DNA of 64,000 nucleotides from Arthrobacter koreensis (GCF_009193255.1 NZ_WACG01000001.1:1302001-1366000); one strand, 5' to 3'; numbered from the stretch's first letter, positions 37,075-46,344 are shown. Numbers and translations: made by a program. The notes: a model not told the origin generated them from the letters alone.

Positions 37075-38076
37075 ATGAAAAAACTCATCAATGATCCGCG
37101 CGCCGTGGTGGCCGAATCCCTGGAAGGATTCGGCATGGCCCACCACGATCTGGTCAAGGTCCACGCGGACCCCGCATACGTGACCCGCCGGGATGCCCCG
37201 GTTTCAGGGAAAGTGTCCCTGGTGTCCGGCGGCGGAAGCGGACACGAGCCGCTGCACTCCGGGTACGTGGGACGCGGAATGCTGGACGCTGCCGTGCCCG
37301 GCGCGGTCTTCACCTCACCGACTCCGGACCAGATCCTCCCGGCCATTACCAACACGGATTCGGGCGCCGGGGTCCTGCTGATCGTGAAGAACTACACCGG
37401 GGACATCCTGAACTTCGAAACGGCGGCGGAGCTTGCCCAGGCCGAGGGGATCGACGTGAAGTCGGTGGTGGTGAATGACGACGTCGCAGTGGAAGACTCG
37501 CTGTACACCGCCGGGCGGCGCGGCGTGGGCGGAACCGTGCTGGTGGAACGCATTGCCGGCGCAGCGGCCGAGCGGGGGGATTCTCTCGACGCCGTGACCA
37601 GCCTGGCTGAACGGGCCAACACCGGCGTTCGGTCCATGGGAGTAGCCCTGAGCGCCTGTACGGTTCCGCATGCCGGAGAGCCGAGCTTCGACCTCGCCGA
37701 GAACGAGATTGAGCTGGGTGTGGGAATTCACGGCGAACCCGGCCGGCGCCGCATGCCCATGGCTCCCGCCGACGCCATTACGGACCAGCTCCTTGAACCC
37801 ATCCTCTCCGACCTCGGTGCCGGCAGCGGAGAGCGGGTGCTCCTGTTCGTCAACGGCATGGGCGGCACGCCCCTCAGCGAGCTCTACATTGTCTACCGGC
37901 ATGCAGCCAAGCTGCTGGCTGACCGCGGGCTGCACGTTGAGCGCTCCCTCGTGGGCAACTACATCACCGCCCTGGAAATGCAGGGCGCCTCCATCACGGT
38001 GCTCAAACTCGATGACGAAATGATTGATTTGTGGGATTCGCCGGTTCATACCGCGGCCCTGCGGTGGGGAGCGTAG
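37075..38076 (+). CDS. dhaK: Dihydroxyacetone kinase subunit DhaK
   Basis: Binds dihydroxyacetone covalently through His219 (in IHGEPG). 333 residues with [16 protein letters not shown] near the N-terminus, the Dak1 hallmark, and [21 protein letters not shown] lies ten bases before the ATG. First gene of dhaKLM, a PTS-type enzyme that uses phosphoenolpyruvate via EI, HPr and DhaM instead of ATP. A possible -10 TAGGGT lies at about 36996-37001. Confidence 0.96.
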   Translation: MKKLINDPRAVVAESLEGFGMAHHDLVKVHADPAYVTRRDAPVSGKVSLVSGGGSGHEPLHSGYVGRGMLDAAVPGAVFTSPTPDQILPAITNTDSGAGVLLIVKNYTGDILNFETAAELAQAEGIDVKSVVVNDDVAVEDSLYTAGRRGVGGTVLVERIAGAAAERGDSLDAVTSLAERANTGVRSMGVALSACTVPHAGEPSFDLAENEIELGVGIHGEPGRRRMPMAPADAITDQLLEPILSDLGAGSGERVLLFVNGMGGTPLSELYIVYRHAAKLLADRGLHVERSLVGNYITALEMQGASITVLKLDDEMIDLWDSPVHTAALRWGA

Positions 38077-38078
38077 GC

Positions 38079-38720
38079 ATGGAATTGAACGCACAGTGGG
38101 CAGATCAGTGGATGCGGGATGCCGCAGCGTTGATGGATGAGAACCGGCAGCGCCTGATTGACCTGGACCGGGTCATAGGCGACGCGGACCATGGCGAGAA
38201 CATGGACCGGGGATTCACCGCCATCGTTGAAAAGCTGGACGCCGACGGAACTCCGGGCACACCGGCGGACGTGTTCAAGCTCGCCGCCATGACCCTGATG
38301 TCAAAGGTCGGAGGAGCCGCAGGCCCGCTTTACGGCACCGCCTTCCTGCGTGGTTCCGCCGCAGTCTCCGGCAAGGAGGTCCTGGACGCCGGAGACATCG
38401 TTGCCTTCCTGGTTGCGGCACGGGACGGCATAGTCAGCCGCGGCAAGGCGGAGCCGGGAGACAAGACCATGGTCGACGCCTTCACCCCGGCCGTGGAGGC
38501 AGCCGAAACAGCCGCCGGAGCAGGGTCCGACGCCGCTGCGACGCTCTCTGCGGCAGCCAATGCAGCCGAGGGAGGCCTCGCCGGAACGGAGCCGCTGGTG
38601 GCGCGCAAGGGCCGGGCCAGCTACCTCGGCGAACGCAGCGCCGGGCACCTGGATCCGGGTGCGGCGTCGACAACCTTGATCCTGCAGGCAGCTGCCCGCG
38701 CGGCCTCGGAGCAGGCATGA
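38079..38720 (+). CDS. dhaL: Dihydroxyacetone kinase subunit DhaL
   Basis: Carries tightly bound ADP that is rephosphorylated by DhaM. 213 residues; DADHGENMDRGF (about 31-42) supplies the Mg-binding aspartates, and GGAAGPLYGTAFLRG the nucleotide loop. Starts two bases after the dhaK stop and overlaps dhaM by four bases. Confidence 0.95.
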   Translation: MELNAQWADQWMRDAAALMDENRQRLIDLDRVIGDADHGENMDRGFTAIVEKLDADGTPGTPADVFKLAAMTLMSKVGGAAGPLYGTAFLRGSAAVSGKEVLDAGDIVAFLVAARDGIVSRGKAEPGDKTMVDAFTPAVEAAETAAGAGSDAAATLSAAANAAEGGLAGTEPLVARKGRASYLGERSAGHLDPGAASTTLILQAAARAASEQA

Positions 38721-39448
38721 AGGTAGGGCTGGTCATCGTCTCCCACAGCGCCAAGCTTGCGGAAGGGCTCGCCGAACTGGCCGGACAAATGGCTCCCGAC
38801 GTTGCGATCATCACTGCCGGAGGCACTGACGACGGCGGAATTGGCACCAGCCTGGAGAAGGTCCAGGCTGGAATCGCCCAGGCCGACGGCGGTGCCGGAG
38901 CGGCGATCCTGGCGGACCTGGGGTCAGCGGTGATGACCGCGGAAATGGCGCTTGAATTCCTGGATCCAGGCCAGCGGGAGAAGGTGAGGCTCGCAGACTC
39001 ACCGCTGGTGGAGGGTGCCGTTGCCGCAGCCGTCGCTGCCCAGACGGATCAGGACCTGGCGGCCGTGATCCGCGACGCTGAGGCCGTAACGGCCACCCTG
39101 GGTGCCGGCAGGACGGCACCCACCCCGGCAGGGGGTGGGTCGGTGCCTGCGCCTGCGGACACCCTTGATGACATAGACCAGGATGACGACGGCGTGCACG
39201 AGGCTTCCTGGGAGCTCATCAACCCGATGGGCCTGCACGCCCGTCCGGCAGCCGCCGTCGCGCAGGCCATGGCGGACCTGGACGCGGACATCACCATCAA
39301 CGGGGTGGACGGTAAGTCCGTCATGATGCTCATGACGCTGGGCCTGAAAGCCGGCGATACGCTGACCGTTTCCGCCCATGGGCCGGACGCGGGACGGGCC
39401 GTGGAGATGCTGGGCCTGGAAGTACGCAACGGGTTCGGGGAGATCTAG
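38717..39448 (+). CDS. dhaM: Dihydroxyacetone kinase phosphotransfer subunit DhaM (EIIA-HPr fusion)
   Basis: 243 residues with two modules: an EIIA-Man-like domain (1-120) with the phosphorylated histidine in VIVSHSAKL (His10), and an HPr domain (about 160-243) with NPMGLHARPA (His174) and the regulatory-type serine segment KSVMMLM. A Pro/Gly/Asp linker (about 128-156) joins them. No EI domain is present, unlike the Escherichia coli DhaM, so phosphate must come from the EI encoded at 56.5-58.2 kb. Convergent with mutY. Confidence 0.94.
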   Translation: MKVGLVIVSHSAKLAEGLAELAGQMAPDVAIITAGGTDDGGIGTSLEKVQAGIAQADGGAGAAILADLGSAVMTAEMALEFLDPGQREKVRLADSPLVEGAVAAAVAAQTDQDLAAVIRDAEAVTATLGAGRTAPTPAGGGSVPAPADTLDDIDQDDDGVHEASWELINPMGLHARPAAAVAQAMADLDADITINGVDGKSVMMLMTLGLKAGDTLTVSAHGPDAGRAVEMLGLEVRNGFGEI

Positions 39449-39466
39449 CGGGCGCCCGGGCAAGCC

Positions 39467-40411
39467 TCAGGCAGGCAGGCGCACACCTGAATCTGTGGCC
39501 TCGGCCAGGCCGTCGCGGAGCAGTCCCTGAAGCGCGCGTTCGAGCTGCTCCTGTGGGGCGGACAGGGCGTGCAGTGCAGCCAGCGGCGCCAGTTCGGCAT
39601 CGGCCTCAGGTGCCACCAGGTCCACCGGGCCGGTCAGCAGCAGTTCACGCAGCACCGGCCCGTCCGCCTGGCGCAGTACGGCCATCATGGCTCCGCGGAC
39701 CTGCCGGTCGGTGCCGTGCCATGCCTGCCCCTTGGGGACGTAGTGCGGCTCAGGACGGCCGGCCCGGACCCACGCGCAGTCATCCAGGACCGGACATTCG
39801 CCGCAGCGGGGGGAACGTGCCGTGCAGACGAGCGCTCCGAGTTCCATGACCGAGGCGTTCCACGCAACGGACTCGGCGTCGTCCCGGGGCAGGAGGGAAA
39901 CAGCACGTTTCTTCTCCGCGGCGGTCAGCGACTGGGCGGGCAGTGCGTCCCCGGCCACCAGCCGGGCATGGACCCGGCGGATGTTGGTGTCCACCACGGT
40001 CTCGCGGCGTCCAAAGGCGAAGGACGCTACCGCAGCAGCCGTATAGTCACCTACTCCCGGCAGCTCGAGCAGGGCGGCGTGCGTGTCCGGCACTTTCCCG
40101 CCGTGGCTGGCCGCGATCTCTCCTGCCGCAGCGTGCAGCCGCAGTGCCCGGCGGGGATAGCCCAGGCGGCCCCAGGCCCGGACTGCTTCACCGCTCGGCT
40201 CGGCGGCCAGGCTGGCGGGCTCCGGCCAGCGTTGCATCCACTCCTGCCAGACCGGAAGGACCCGAACCACCGGAGTCTGCTGCAGCATCACTTCACTCAC
40301 CAGGACGCCCCAGGGTGAACAGTCCGAATGCCGCCAGGGAAGGTCACGGGCGTGCTCCGAGAACCAGGAAATGATGCGTGCGTGCAGCGTCCGCGTGTGC
40401 TTCGGTTCCAT
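39467..40411 (-). CDS. mutY: A/G-specific adenine glycosylase
   Basis: Removes adenine mispaired with 8-oxoguanine. 314 residues: VSEVMLQQTPV with the catalytic Glu, helix-hairpin-helix LPGVGDYTA with the catalytic Asp, and a [4Fe-4S] loop CTARSPRCGECPVLDDC (C-x6-C-x2-C-x5-C). The usual C-terminal NUDIX-like MutT domain is short here. GGGAG lies before the ATG (40411). Divergent from the secreted-protein gene. Confidence 0.95.
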   Translation of the reverse strand: MEPKHTRTLHARIISWFSEHARDLPWRHSDCSPWGVLVSEVMLQQTPVVRVLPVWQEWMQRWPEPASLAAEPSGEAVRAWGRLGYPRRALRLHAAAGEIAASHGGKVPDTHAALLELPGVGDYTAAAVASFAFGRRETVVDTNIRRVHARLVAGDALPAQSLTAAEKKRAVSLLPRDDAESVAWNASVMELGALVCTARSPRCGECPVLDDCAWVRAGRPEPHYVPKGQAWHGTDRQVRGAMMAVLRQADGPVLRELLLTGPVDLVAPEADAELAPLAALHALSAPQEQLERALQGLLRDGLAEATDSGVRLPA

Positions 40412-40485
40412 GCATCTCCCTCGGTAATGACCAGCAATACTTTACTGACCGGCGTGGTGTGCGCCGTAATCCGGGGCAGGGTTCA

Positions 40486-40491
40486 TAGCCT
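40486..40491 (+). promoter_or_regulatory. -10 box of a leaderless transcript
   Basis: TAGCCT exactly six bases before the ATG at 40498; no ribosome site. Confidence 0.5.
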
Positions 40492-40497
40492 TAACCC

Positions 40498-41208
40498 ATG
40501 GCGGCAAACGGACCCCGGAGCAGTGCGGGGCAAAAAACCAGCGGTGTCTCCGGCCGGGGGCCGGGCGGCCCCCGCAAGCCGAGCCAAGCCGTCTACCGCC
40601 GCCGCAGGATTGTCCTGGCCCTGCTGGTACTGGCAGTACTGGGTGCCCTGGCCTGGGCGGGAGTGGTGGTTGCCGCAACGCTCTCCGGCGGCAAGGAGGA
40701 CGCGACTGCCTCCGAACCCTTCCAGACAGCACCGGACAGCACTCCCGGTCCGTCCGCGGAGGCTGAAGGGACGCCCGGCAGCTCCCCCAAAGCCACAGGC
40801 GAAGCCAAACCGGCGGACGAGGGCATCTGCCCGCCGTCGGCTGTGAAGGTGGAGGCCGCCACGGATGCCGCAGCCTACGCCGCAGGATCCAATCCACTGC
40901 TGACCCTCGCAGTGACCAACACCGGCACCGAGCCGTGCAAGATCAACGTTGGCACCACGCAGATGGAATTCATCGTCACCTCAGGATCGGACCGGATCTT
41001 CTCTTCAGCGGACTGCCAGGATGGAGCGGAGGACCTGCTCAAGGAGTTCGAGCCGGGAGCAACCGAGAAGGCGAACTTCACCTGGGAACGGCTCCGCTCC
41101 GCACCCGGCTGCGCGGCGGTGGCCAGCAACCCCAACCCCGGCTGGTACGTCTACACGGCGAGGCTGGGCGAGGCTACCAGCGAAACGGCTGTCTTCCAGC
41201 TGGACTAG
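40498..41208 (+). CDS. Membrane-anchored extracytoplasmic protein, unknown function
   Basis: 236 residues. The first 35 are basic and low-complexity, followed by one membrane helix (about 40-62), a Ser/Pro/Gly/Glu-rich spacer (65-105) and an extracytoplasmic domain with four cysteines (ICPPSA, EPCKIN, ADCQDG, PGCAAV) that could form two disulfides. The VTNTGTEPC and GWYVYTARLG segments suggest an immunoglobulin-like beta sandwich of the kind seen in DUF4232-type proteins (weak inference). Conserved in Arthrobacter-type genomes between mutY and disA. Confidence 0.75.
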   Translation: MAANGPRSSAGQKTSGVSGRGPGGPRKPSQAVYRRRRIVLALLVLAVLGALAWAGVVVAATLSGGKEDATASEPFQTAPDSTPGPSAEAEGTPGSSPKATGEAKPADEGICPPSAVKVEAATDAAAYAAGSNPLLTLAVTNTGTEPCKINVGTTQMEFIVTSGSDRIFSSADCQDGAEDLLKEFEPGATEKANFTWERLRSAPGCAAVASNPNPGWYVYTARLGEATSETAVFQLD

Positions 41209-41219
41209 CGGCCAGCGGG

Positions 41220-42296
41220 CTACATAAACCGGTCGAGCAGGCTGGTCTCGGCGATCCGGGAGAGGCCTTCACGAACGGTGCGGGCACGCTGTTCGCCGAT
41301 TCCGTCCACCTGCATCAGGTCTTCGATGTTCGCGGCCATGAGGTTCTGCAGGCCGCCGAAGTGGTCCACAAGGCGGTTGGAGACGGCCGGAGGGACGCTC
41401 TTGATGTTGCTCAGCAGGCGGTATCCGCGCGGCTGGACCACGGCTTCGAGGGAATCCTGCCCGGGCTGGAAGCCAACCACGGCGGCGATCTTGCCCAGGT
41501 CCACCATGTCGGAGGAGCTCAGGCCCTGCAGGGTAGCGATCTGTTCGTCCACGTTGCCCGGGGTTCCGCCGATGTCCGCGTAGTCCCGCACGATCATTTC
41601 GCTGCCCGGACCGAGACCGGTGGTCAGCTCCTCCAGCTGGAGGGACAGAAGCCGGCCGTCGACGCCGAGTTCCAGGACGTACTGTGCGATTTCCTCGGAG
41701 ATGCGGCGCACCATTTCCTGGCGCTGGAGGGTGACAGCTACGTCGCGGACGGTGACCATGGCTTCGATTTCCAGGGCGGAGAGCGAATTGGTGACCTGGT
41801 CCAGCCGGGTGCGGTACCGCTCCAGCGTGGCGAGAGCCTGGTTGGCGCGGGCCAGCACCGGCTCGGATCCCTCCAGGACATGGCGGAGGCCACCGACGTA
41901 AAGCTGGATGATTTGCATGGACTGGCTCACGGAGATCACCGGGAAGCCGGTCTGGATGGCCACCCGCTCAGCGGTCCGGTGGCGTGTGCCGGATTCGTGC
42001 GTCTCGATGGTGTGGTCAGGGACCAGCTGGACGGCAGCGCGGAGAATGTTGGCGCCGTCCTTGTCGCAGACGATCGCACCGTCCATCTTGGCCAGTTCGC
42101 GCAGGCGGGTGGAGGAGAACTCAATGCCGATGTCGAACCCGCCGGAGCAGATCGAATCCACTGTGCGGTCGAACCCCAGGACAATGAGTGCGCCCGTGCG
42201 GCCGCGGAGGATACGCTCCAAACCGTCGCGCAGCGCAGTTCCCGGAGCAACCCTTGCGAGGGTTGCCTTAAGCGCGTCCTCGGGGGTGCGAGGCAT
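41220..42296 (-). CDS. disA: DNA integrity scanning protein DisA (diadenylate cyclase)
   Basis: Makes cyclic di-AMP from ATP while scanning DNA for branched structures. 358 residues: DAC domain with the active motif MDGAIV and ESGTRHRTAERV, a helical linker, and a C-terminal helix-hairpin-helix domain (MQVDGIGEQRARTVREGL). I placed the start at the ATG 42294-42296, preceded by GGAAGG; an upstream ATG (42389) adds 31 residues that precede or overlap the -10 box. Downstream of radA on the same strand, its usual partner. Confidence 0.96.
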   Translation of the reverse strand: MPRTPEDALKATLARVAPGTALRDGLERILRGRTGALIVLGFDRTVDSICSGGFDIGIEFSSTRLRELAKMDGAIVCDKDGANILRAAVQLVPDHTIETHESGTRHRTAERVAIQTGFPVISVSQSMQIIQLYVGGLRHVLEGSEPVLARANQALATLERYRTRLDQVTNSLSALEIEAMVTVRDVAVTLQRQEMVRRISEEIAQYVLELGVDGRLLSLQLEELTTGLGPGSEMIVRDYADIGGTPGNVDEQIATLQGLSSSDMVDLGKIAAVVGFQPGQDSLEAVVQPRGYRLLSNIKSVPPAVSNRLVDHFGGLQNLMAANIEDLMQVDGIGEQRARTVREGLSRIAETSLLDRFM

Positions 42297-42364
42297 GGTC
42301 ACTTCCTTCCGGCCACTCCGGCCCACGGGGCGTTCTGGGCGTGGATTTGCGCAGACACTTCCCC

Positions 42365-42370
42365 ATAGTA
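42365..42370 (-). promoter_or_regulatory. -10 box of disA
   Basis: TACTAT on the minus strand, about 70 bases before the chosen disA start. If used, it rules out the longer in-frame start at 42389. Confidence 0.4.
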
Positions 42371-42449
42371 GTGGGCAATCCATACCCATCTGCCACTTCA
42401 GTTCCCGGAGTATGACAGCCCCAATGACATAACCGGAGCGGGACGCGCC

Positions 42450-43817
42450 CTAGAACAGGAGCTCGAGGGCCTCGGAAAGGGTGGAGACTTCCCGGACCTT
42501 GAACCCGGGCGGCACCTGGCCGGGACCGTTCGGGGACGCAGGCACCACAGCGTGGCTGAATCCCAGGCGCTCAGCTTCCTGGACCCGGCGGGCAATTCCG
42601 GGGATGGGACGCACCTCTCCAGCCAGGCCCACCTCGCCAAAGGCGATCAGGCGTGCAGGCAGGGGCTTGTTCATTTTGGCGGATGCGACCGCCAGGGCCA
42701 CGGCAAGGTCCGTGGCGGGTTCAGTGAGCTTCACGCCGCCCACTGTTGCCACATAGCTGTCATCCTTGGCGAGGTTCATGGAGGCCCGCTGCTGCAGGAC
42801 CGCCAGCAGCATTGCCACCCTGGACGAATCGAGTCCGCTGGTGGCGCGCCGTGCCTGTGCGTTGCCGGTCTCCGCCAGCAGGGCCTGGACCTCCGCCACC
42901 AGGGGGCGCCGCCCTTCCAGCGTCACGGTAATGCAGGTGCCGGAGACCGGTTCCTTGGTCCGGGAGACAAACAGGCCGGACGGATCAGCCAGGCCTTCGA
43001 TGCCGTCCTCGGTGAGGTCGAAGCAGCCAACCTCGTCAGTGGGTCCGTAGCGGTTCTTCACCGCGCGGACCAGCCGCAGCCTGGAGTGCCTGTCCCCGTC
43101 GAACTGGCAGACAACGTCCACCAGGTGTTCCAGCAGGCGCGGGCCGGCGATTGAACCGTCCTTGGTCACATGCCCCACAAGCAGGGTTGTCATGTTACGT
43201 GTCTTGGCGGCGTTGATGAGCGACGCCGCGACTTCCCGAACCTGGCTGACACCGCCGGCGCTCCCGTCCACAGCGGTGCTGCTGAGGGTCTGCACCGAGT
43301 CCACGATCAGCAGGGCGGGCTTCACCTGTTCCACCTGGCCGAGCGCCTGGCCCAGGTCGGTTTCGGCACTGAGGTAGAGGCTGGAGGAGACGGCGCCGAT
43401 GCGTTCCGCACGCAGCTTGACCTGGGCGGTGGATTCCTCGCCCGTCACGTACAGCACGTCCCGGCCCTGCCCGGCAACGCGGGCAGCGACGTCGAGCAGG
43501 AGGGTGGATTTGCCCACGCCCGGTTCGCCGGCCAGCAGGATCACGGCGCCGGGGACCAGCCCGCCGCCCAGGACCCGGTCCAGCTCCCCCACGCCGGTGG
43601 GCTGGTAAGCGGCAGTTGTGGCATCGACGTCGGCGATCAGCTGCGCAGGACGTGCCACCACCGAAGCCGGGGTAGTGCGGGCCAGGACCTCTCCGGCCTC
43701 CTCGACGGTGCCCCAGGCCTGGCACTCGCCGCAGCGGCCAACCCACTTGACGGCAGTCCACCCGCACTCAGTGCAGCGGTAGTTGGCGGTTTTCGCCCGG
43801 GAAGTCTTTGTTGCCAT
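42450..43817 (-). CDS. radA: DNA repair protein RadA
   Basis: Branch-migration helicase-like protein of recombination. 455 residues: N-terminal zinc finger YRCTECGWTAVKWVGRCGEC, RecA-like core with Walker A GEPGVGKST (about 98-106), the KNRYG motif, and a C-terminal Lon-like domain (about 350-455). It appears leaderless: TAGCCT lies six bases before the ATG. RadA and DisA interact in Bacillus, matching their adjacency here. Confidence 0.96.
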   Translation of the reverse strand: MATKTSRAKTANYRCTECGWTAVKWVGRCGECQAWGTVEEAGEVLARTTPASVVARPAQLIADVDATTAAYQPTGVGELDRVLGGGLVPGAVILLAGEPGVGKSTLLLDVAARVAGQGRDVLYVTGEESTAQVKLRAERIGAVSSSLYLSAETDLGQALGQVEQVKPALLIVDSVQTLSSTAVDGSAGGVSQVREVAASLINAAKTRNMTTLLVGHVTKDGSIAGPRLLEHLVDVVCQFDGDRHSRLRLVRAVKNRYGPTDEVGCFDLTEDGIEGLADPSGLFVSRTKEPVSGTCITVTLEGRRPLVAEVQALLAETGNAQARRATSGLDSSRVAMLLAVLQQRASMNLAKDDSYVATVGGVKLTEPATDLAVALAVASAKMNKPLPARLIAFGEVGLAGEVRPIPGIARRVQEAERLGFSHAVVPASPNGPGQVPPGFKVREVSTLSEALELLF

Positions 43818-43823
43818 GCCAAC

Positions 43824-43829
43824 AGGCTA
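43824..43829 (-). promoter_or_regulatory. -10 box of a leaderless radA transcript
   Basis: TAGCCT on the minus strand, exactly six bases before the radA ATG. Confidence 0.55.
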
Positions 43830-43871
43830 TCTGCCGGCACTGACATCCCCGTTCGGTTCCGGCGCCGGTGG

Positions 43872-45002
43872 CTAGACCTCGGAAAGGTAGCTGACCGCTT
43901 CCTCGTGGGTGAGCCCGGTAGCCTCCAGCAGGTCCACTACCAACGGCCTAAAGAGCATCACGAGGGCATCCCCGTAGAGGTCCGTGACGTCCAGTGCCGC
44001 CGGATGCAGCCGGGAAGCGACGGCGGCCAGCTCGTTCCGGGCCTGGCGCAGGTGGCGCTCGCGGGTTGGCTGGGATTCACCGCCGCCCAGCGCGCGGGCC
44101 AGGATGTCCACGGCGTCGGCGGTGTCATTGATGACTTCGGAGACCTTGTCCACCGCGGTGTCTGAGAGTGAGGCGTGGTTGATGACCGAGGTGGTCCGGC
44201 GGGCAAACACGCGGCTGTTGCGAACCGCCAAGTCCAGGTAGCCCACGGAGCCGCGCAGGTCTCCGAGCTCGGCCAGGTGCCTGCGGTAGGCCGGCGAGAT
44301 GCGGGCGATCTCCCGCGCATCCCGGATGCTGCGGGCGAGCATGTCCAGCTGCGGCTGGGTGTTGCGGGCCCGAACCAGCGCGTGCCAGGCCAGGGTCGAA
44401 TCGCTGCGGGCCAGTGAATCGGCGACCTGGCGCAGCACGGCGGAGAGCTCGCTGAGCAGCTCCCGGATGTTGGACTTCGGCTCGCGGCGCGGATCCCGCG
44501 GAGCCAGCATGGTCACCACCAGGGCGAAGACACCGCCCACAATCGCGTCCACGCTGCGGGTGAAGACTCCGCCGTCGGGGGCCGGGAGCAGCACCACCAG
44601 CAGGGACTGGAGGCCAAGCTGCGTGGTGAAGATAACGCCCCGGTCCAGGAAGCGGGCCAGCATCAGCGAGGCGAAGAGCACAACGGCGGCCTGCCACAGG
44701 CCGTTGCCCAGAACATGCAGCAGCAGTTCACCGATGGTGATGCCCAGCGTGCAGCCGATTCCCACTTCAAGGACACGGCGGGTGCGCGGTTCGCGGGAGA
44801 AGCCAAGGGAGATGAGCGCTGCCGTGGCGGCGAAGAGCGGACCCTGGTGTCCCAGCACGTATTCCGCGAAGGCGTAGGCGCCCACGGCACAGATGGTCAT
44901 TTGCAGGGCGGGGTACACAGACGCGCCGCTGCGCTTGAGCCCGATCCGGAACCTGTTGCGCAGGAACCTGCTCGAGGCGCTGAGACGGTCGCGGGCTGGC
45001 AT
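43872..45002 (-). CDS. FUSC family (aromatic acid exporter-like) membrane protein
   Basis: 376 residues: N-terminal half with about five to six membrane helices (25-165) containing the EPRTRRVLEVGIGCTLGITIGELL segment typical of FUSC/ArAE proteins, and a C-terminal helical cytoplasmic domain (about 180-376). Likely exports small aromatic or amphipathic compounds; substrate unknown. TAGACT lies six bases before the ATG at 45000-45002, a leaderless signature. Divergent from pstS. Confidence 0.88.
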   Translation of the reverse strand: MPARDRLSASSRFLRNRFRIGLKRSGASVYPALQMTICAVGAYAFAEYVLGHQGPLFAATAALISLGFSREPRTRRVLEVGIGCTLGITIGELLLHVLGNGLWQAAVVLFASLMLARFLDRGVIFTTQLGLQSLLVVLLPAPDGGVFTRSVDAIVGGVFALVVTMLAPRDPRREPKSNIRELLSELSAVLRQVADSLARSDSTLAWHALVRARNTQPQLDMLARSIRDAREIARISPAYRRHLAELGDLRGSVGYLDLAVRNSRVFARRTTSVINHASLSDTAVDKVSEVINDTADAVDILARALGGGESQPTRERHLRQARNELAAVASRLHPAALDVTDLYGDALVMLFRPLVVDLLEATGLTHEEAVSYLSEV

Positions 45003-45008
45003 GGGAAC

Positions 45009-45014
45009 AGTCTA
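45009..45014 (-). promoter_or_regulatory. -10 box of a leaderless FUSC transcript
   Basis: TAGACT on the minus strand, exactly six bases before the ATG at 45002. Confidence 0.5.
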
Positions 45015-45091
45015 GGACGGCGGGCGTCTGGGAAGAGAAGGCACGGAGTCTGTGACGTGTCCCGGAACTATTCCAGTTCTGCTTGGCAGCA

Positions 45092-45113
45092 GTTCACTTT
45101 TTGTTCACCTTGG
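45092..45113 (+). promoter_or_regulatory. PHO box (PhoP direct repeats) of pstSCAB
   Basis: Two adjacent 11-base repeats, GTTCACTTTTT and GTTCACCTTGG, match the GTTCACC-type direct repeats bound by PhoP in Streptomyces. They lie about 100 bases upstream of the pstS start, in the pstS/FUSC divergent region, so phosphate starvation should induce the pst operon through PhoRP. Confidence 0.75.
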
Positions 45114-45210
45114 CAGGCCACTGTGTTTTTCGGGACGCAGAAAAACGTTCCAGCGAAAAGTCTCCCGGCGTTGACGCGCCGGTATACCACCCTTGAAAGG
45201 GACCACGACT

Positions 45211-46326
45211 GTGAAGGTATTCCGCATTGGCCGCACGGCGGCCGTCCTCTCGGTTGCAGCGCTTGCCCTGGCAGCCTGCGGCAGTGACAACGCCACGAAC
45301 GCAGCAGCCGATACCGAGTCTTCGGACTCCGCCCTGACCGGAACGCTTTCCGGTGCAGGAGCAAGCTCGCAGGCCTCCGCAATGGACGCCTGGATTGCAG
45401 GGTTCGCCAAGGCCAACCCGAACGCATCCATCCAGTACTCCCCGGACGGTTCCGGTGCCGGACGCGAGGCACTGCTCGCAGGCGGCGTCCAGTTCGCCGG
45501 GTCCGACGCCTACCTGAAGGATGAGGAAGTCGAAGCTTCCCTTGGGACCTGCGGTCCGGACGGTGCACTGCATGTCCCCGCGTACATCTCGCCGATCGCC
45601 ATCGCCTTCAATCTCGACGGGGTGGACGAGCTGAACCTCGACGCCGACACGATCGCCGGCATCTTCCGCGGCGAGATCAGCACCTGGAACGACCCGGCTA
45701 TCGCCTCCCAGAACGAGGGCACCGAGCTGCCGGCCACGGCCATCACCGTGGTCCACCGTTCGGACGAGTCCGGCACCACCGAGAACTTCACCGAATACCT
45801 CGCCGCCGCGGCACCGGATGTCTGGACCACCGAGGCCAGTGGTGAATGGCCGGCCGAACTCGACGGCCAGGAGAACGCGCAGGGAACCTCCGGCGTCGTC
45901 TCCGCAGCCAGCTCGACCGACGGTGCGATTACCTACGCAGACGCGTCCGCCGTCGGCTCCATGGGCACCGTGGCAGTGAAGGTGGGGGACGAGTACGTGG
46001 CCTACACCGCCGACGCCGCTGCCAAGGCCGTCGAGGCGTCCACCCCGGTCAAGGGCGAGGGACGTCCGGAACTGGACATGGCCATGGAACTGGCCCGCGA
46101 TACCACCGAATCCGGGGCCTACCCTGTGGTGTTGGTCTCCTACCACCTCTACTGCACCACCTACGACAGCCAGGAGACCGTTGACCTGATCAAGGCCTTC
46201 GGTTCCTACGTGGTCAGCGAAGAGGGCCAGGCCGCCGCCAGCGAAGCCGCAGGTAATGCGCCGATGTCCGCCGCGCTGCAGGAGCAGGCAGCCAAGGCGA
46301 TCGAATCCATCAAGGCCGCTTCCTAG
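45211..46326 (+). CDS. pstS: Phosphate ABC transporter substrate-binding lipoprotein PstS
   Basis: Captures phosphate outside the cell. 371 residues with a lipoprotein signal (hydrophobic segment, LAAC lipobox with Cys23), the phosphate-binding GAGASSQASAM and GSGAGREALLAGGVQFAGSDA loops, and SDESGTTENFTEYL. GTG at 45211 chosen because GAAAGG lies about nine bases upstream. First gene of pstSCAB, behind a PHO box; a strong hairpin separates it from pstC. Confidence 0.96.
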   Translation: MKVFRIGRTAAVLSVAALALAACGSDNATNAAADTESSDSALTGTLSGAGASSQASAMDAWIAGFAKANPNASIQYSPDGSGAGREALLAGGVQFAGSDAYLKDEEVEASLGTCGPDGALHVPAYISPIAIAFNLDGVDELNLDADTIAGIFRGEISTWNDPAIASQNEGTELPATAITVVHRSDESGTTENFTEYLAAAAPDVWTTEASGEWPAELDGQENAQGTSGVVSAASSTDGAITYADASAVGSMGTVAVKVGDEYVAYTADAAAKAVEASTPVKGEGRPELDMAMELARDTTESGAYPVVLVSYHLYCTTYDSQETVDLIKAFGSYVVSEEGQAAASEAAGNAPMSAALQEQAAKAIESIKAAS

Positions 46327-46344
46327 CTGGAGGCAAGCCGGCAG

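Noticed and set aside
40935-42368. 477-codon plus-strand frame
   Set aside because: Overlaps the end of the secreted-protein gene and is antisense to disA; no family resemblance.
42297-42389. Longer disA start at 42389
   Set aside because: It would place the start upstream of the -10 box TACTAT and the extra 31 residues do not match DisA; the ATG at 42296 has a good ribosome site.
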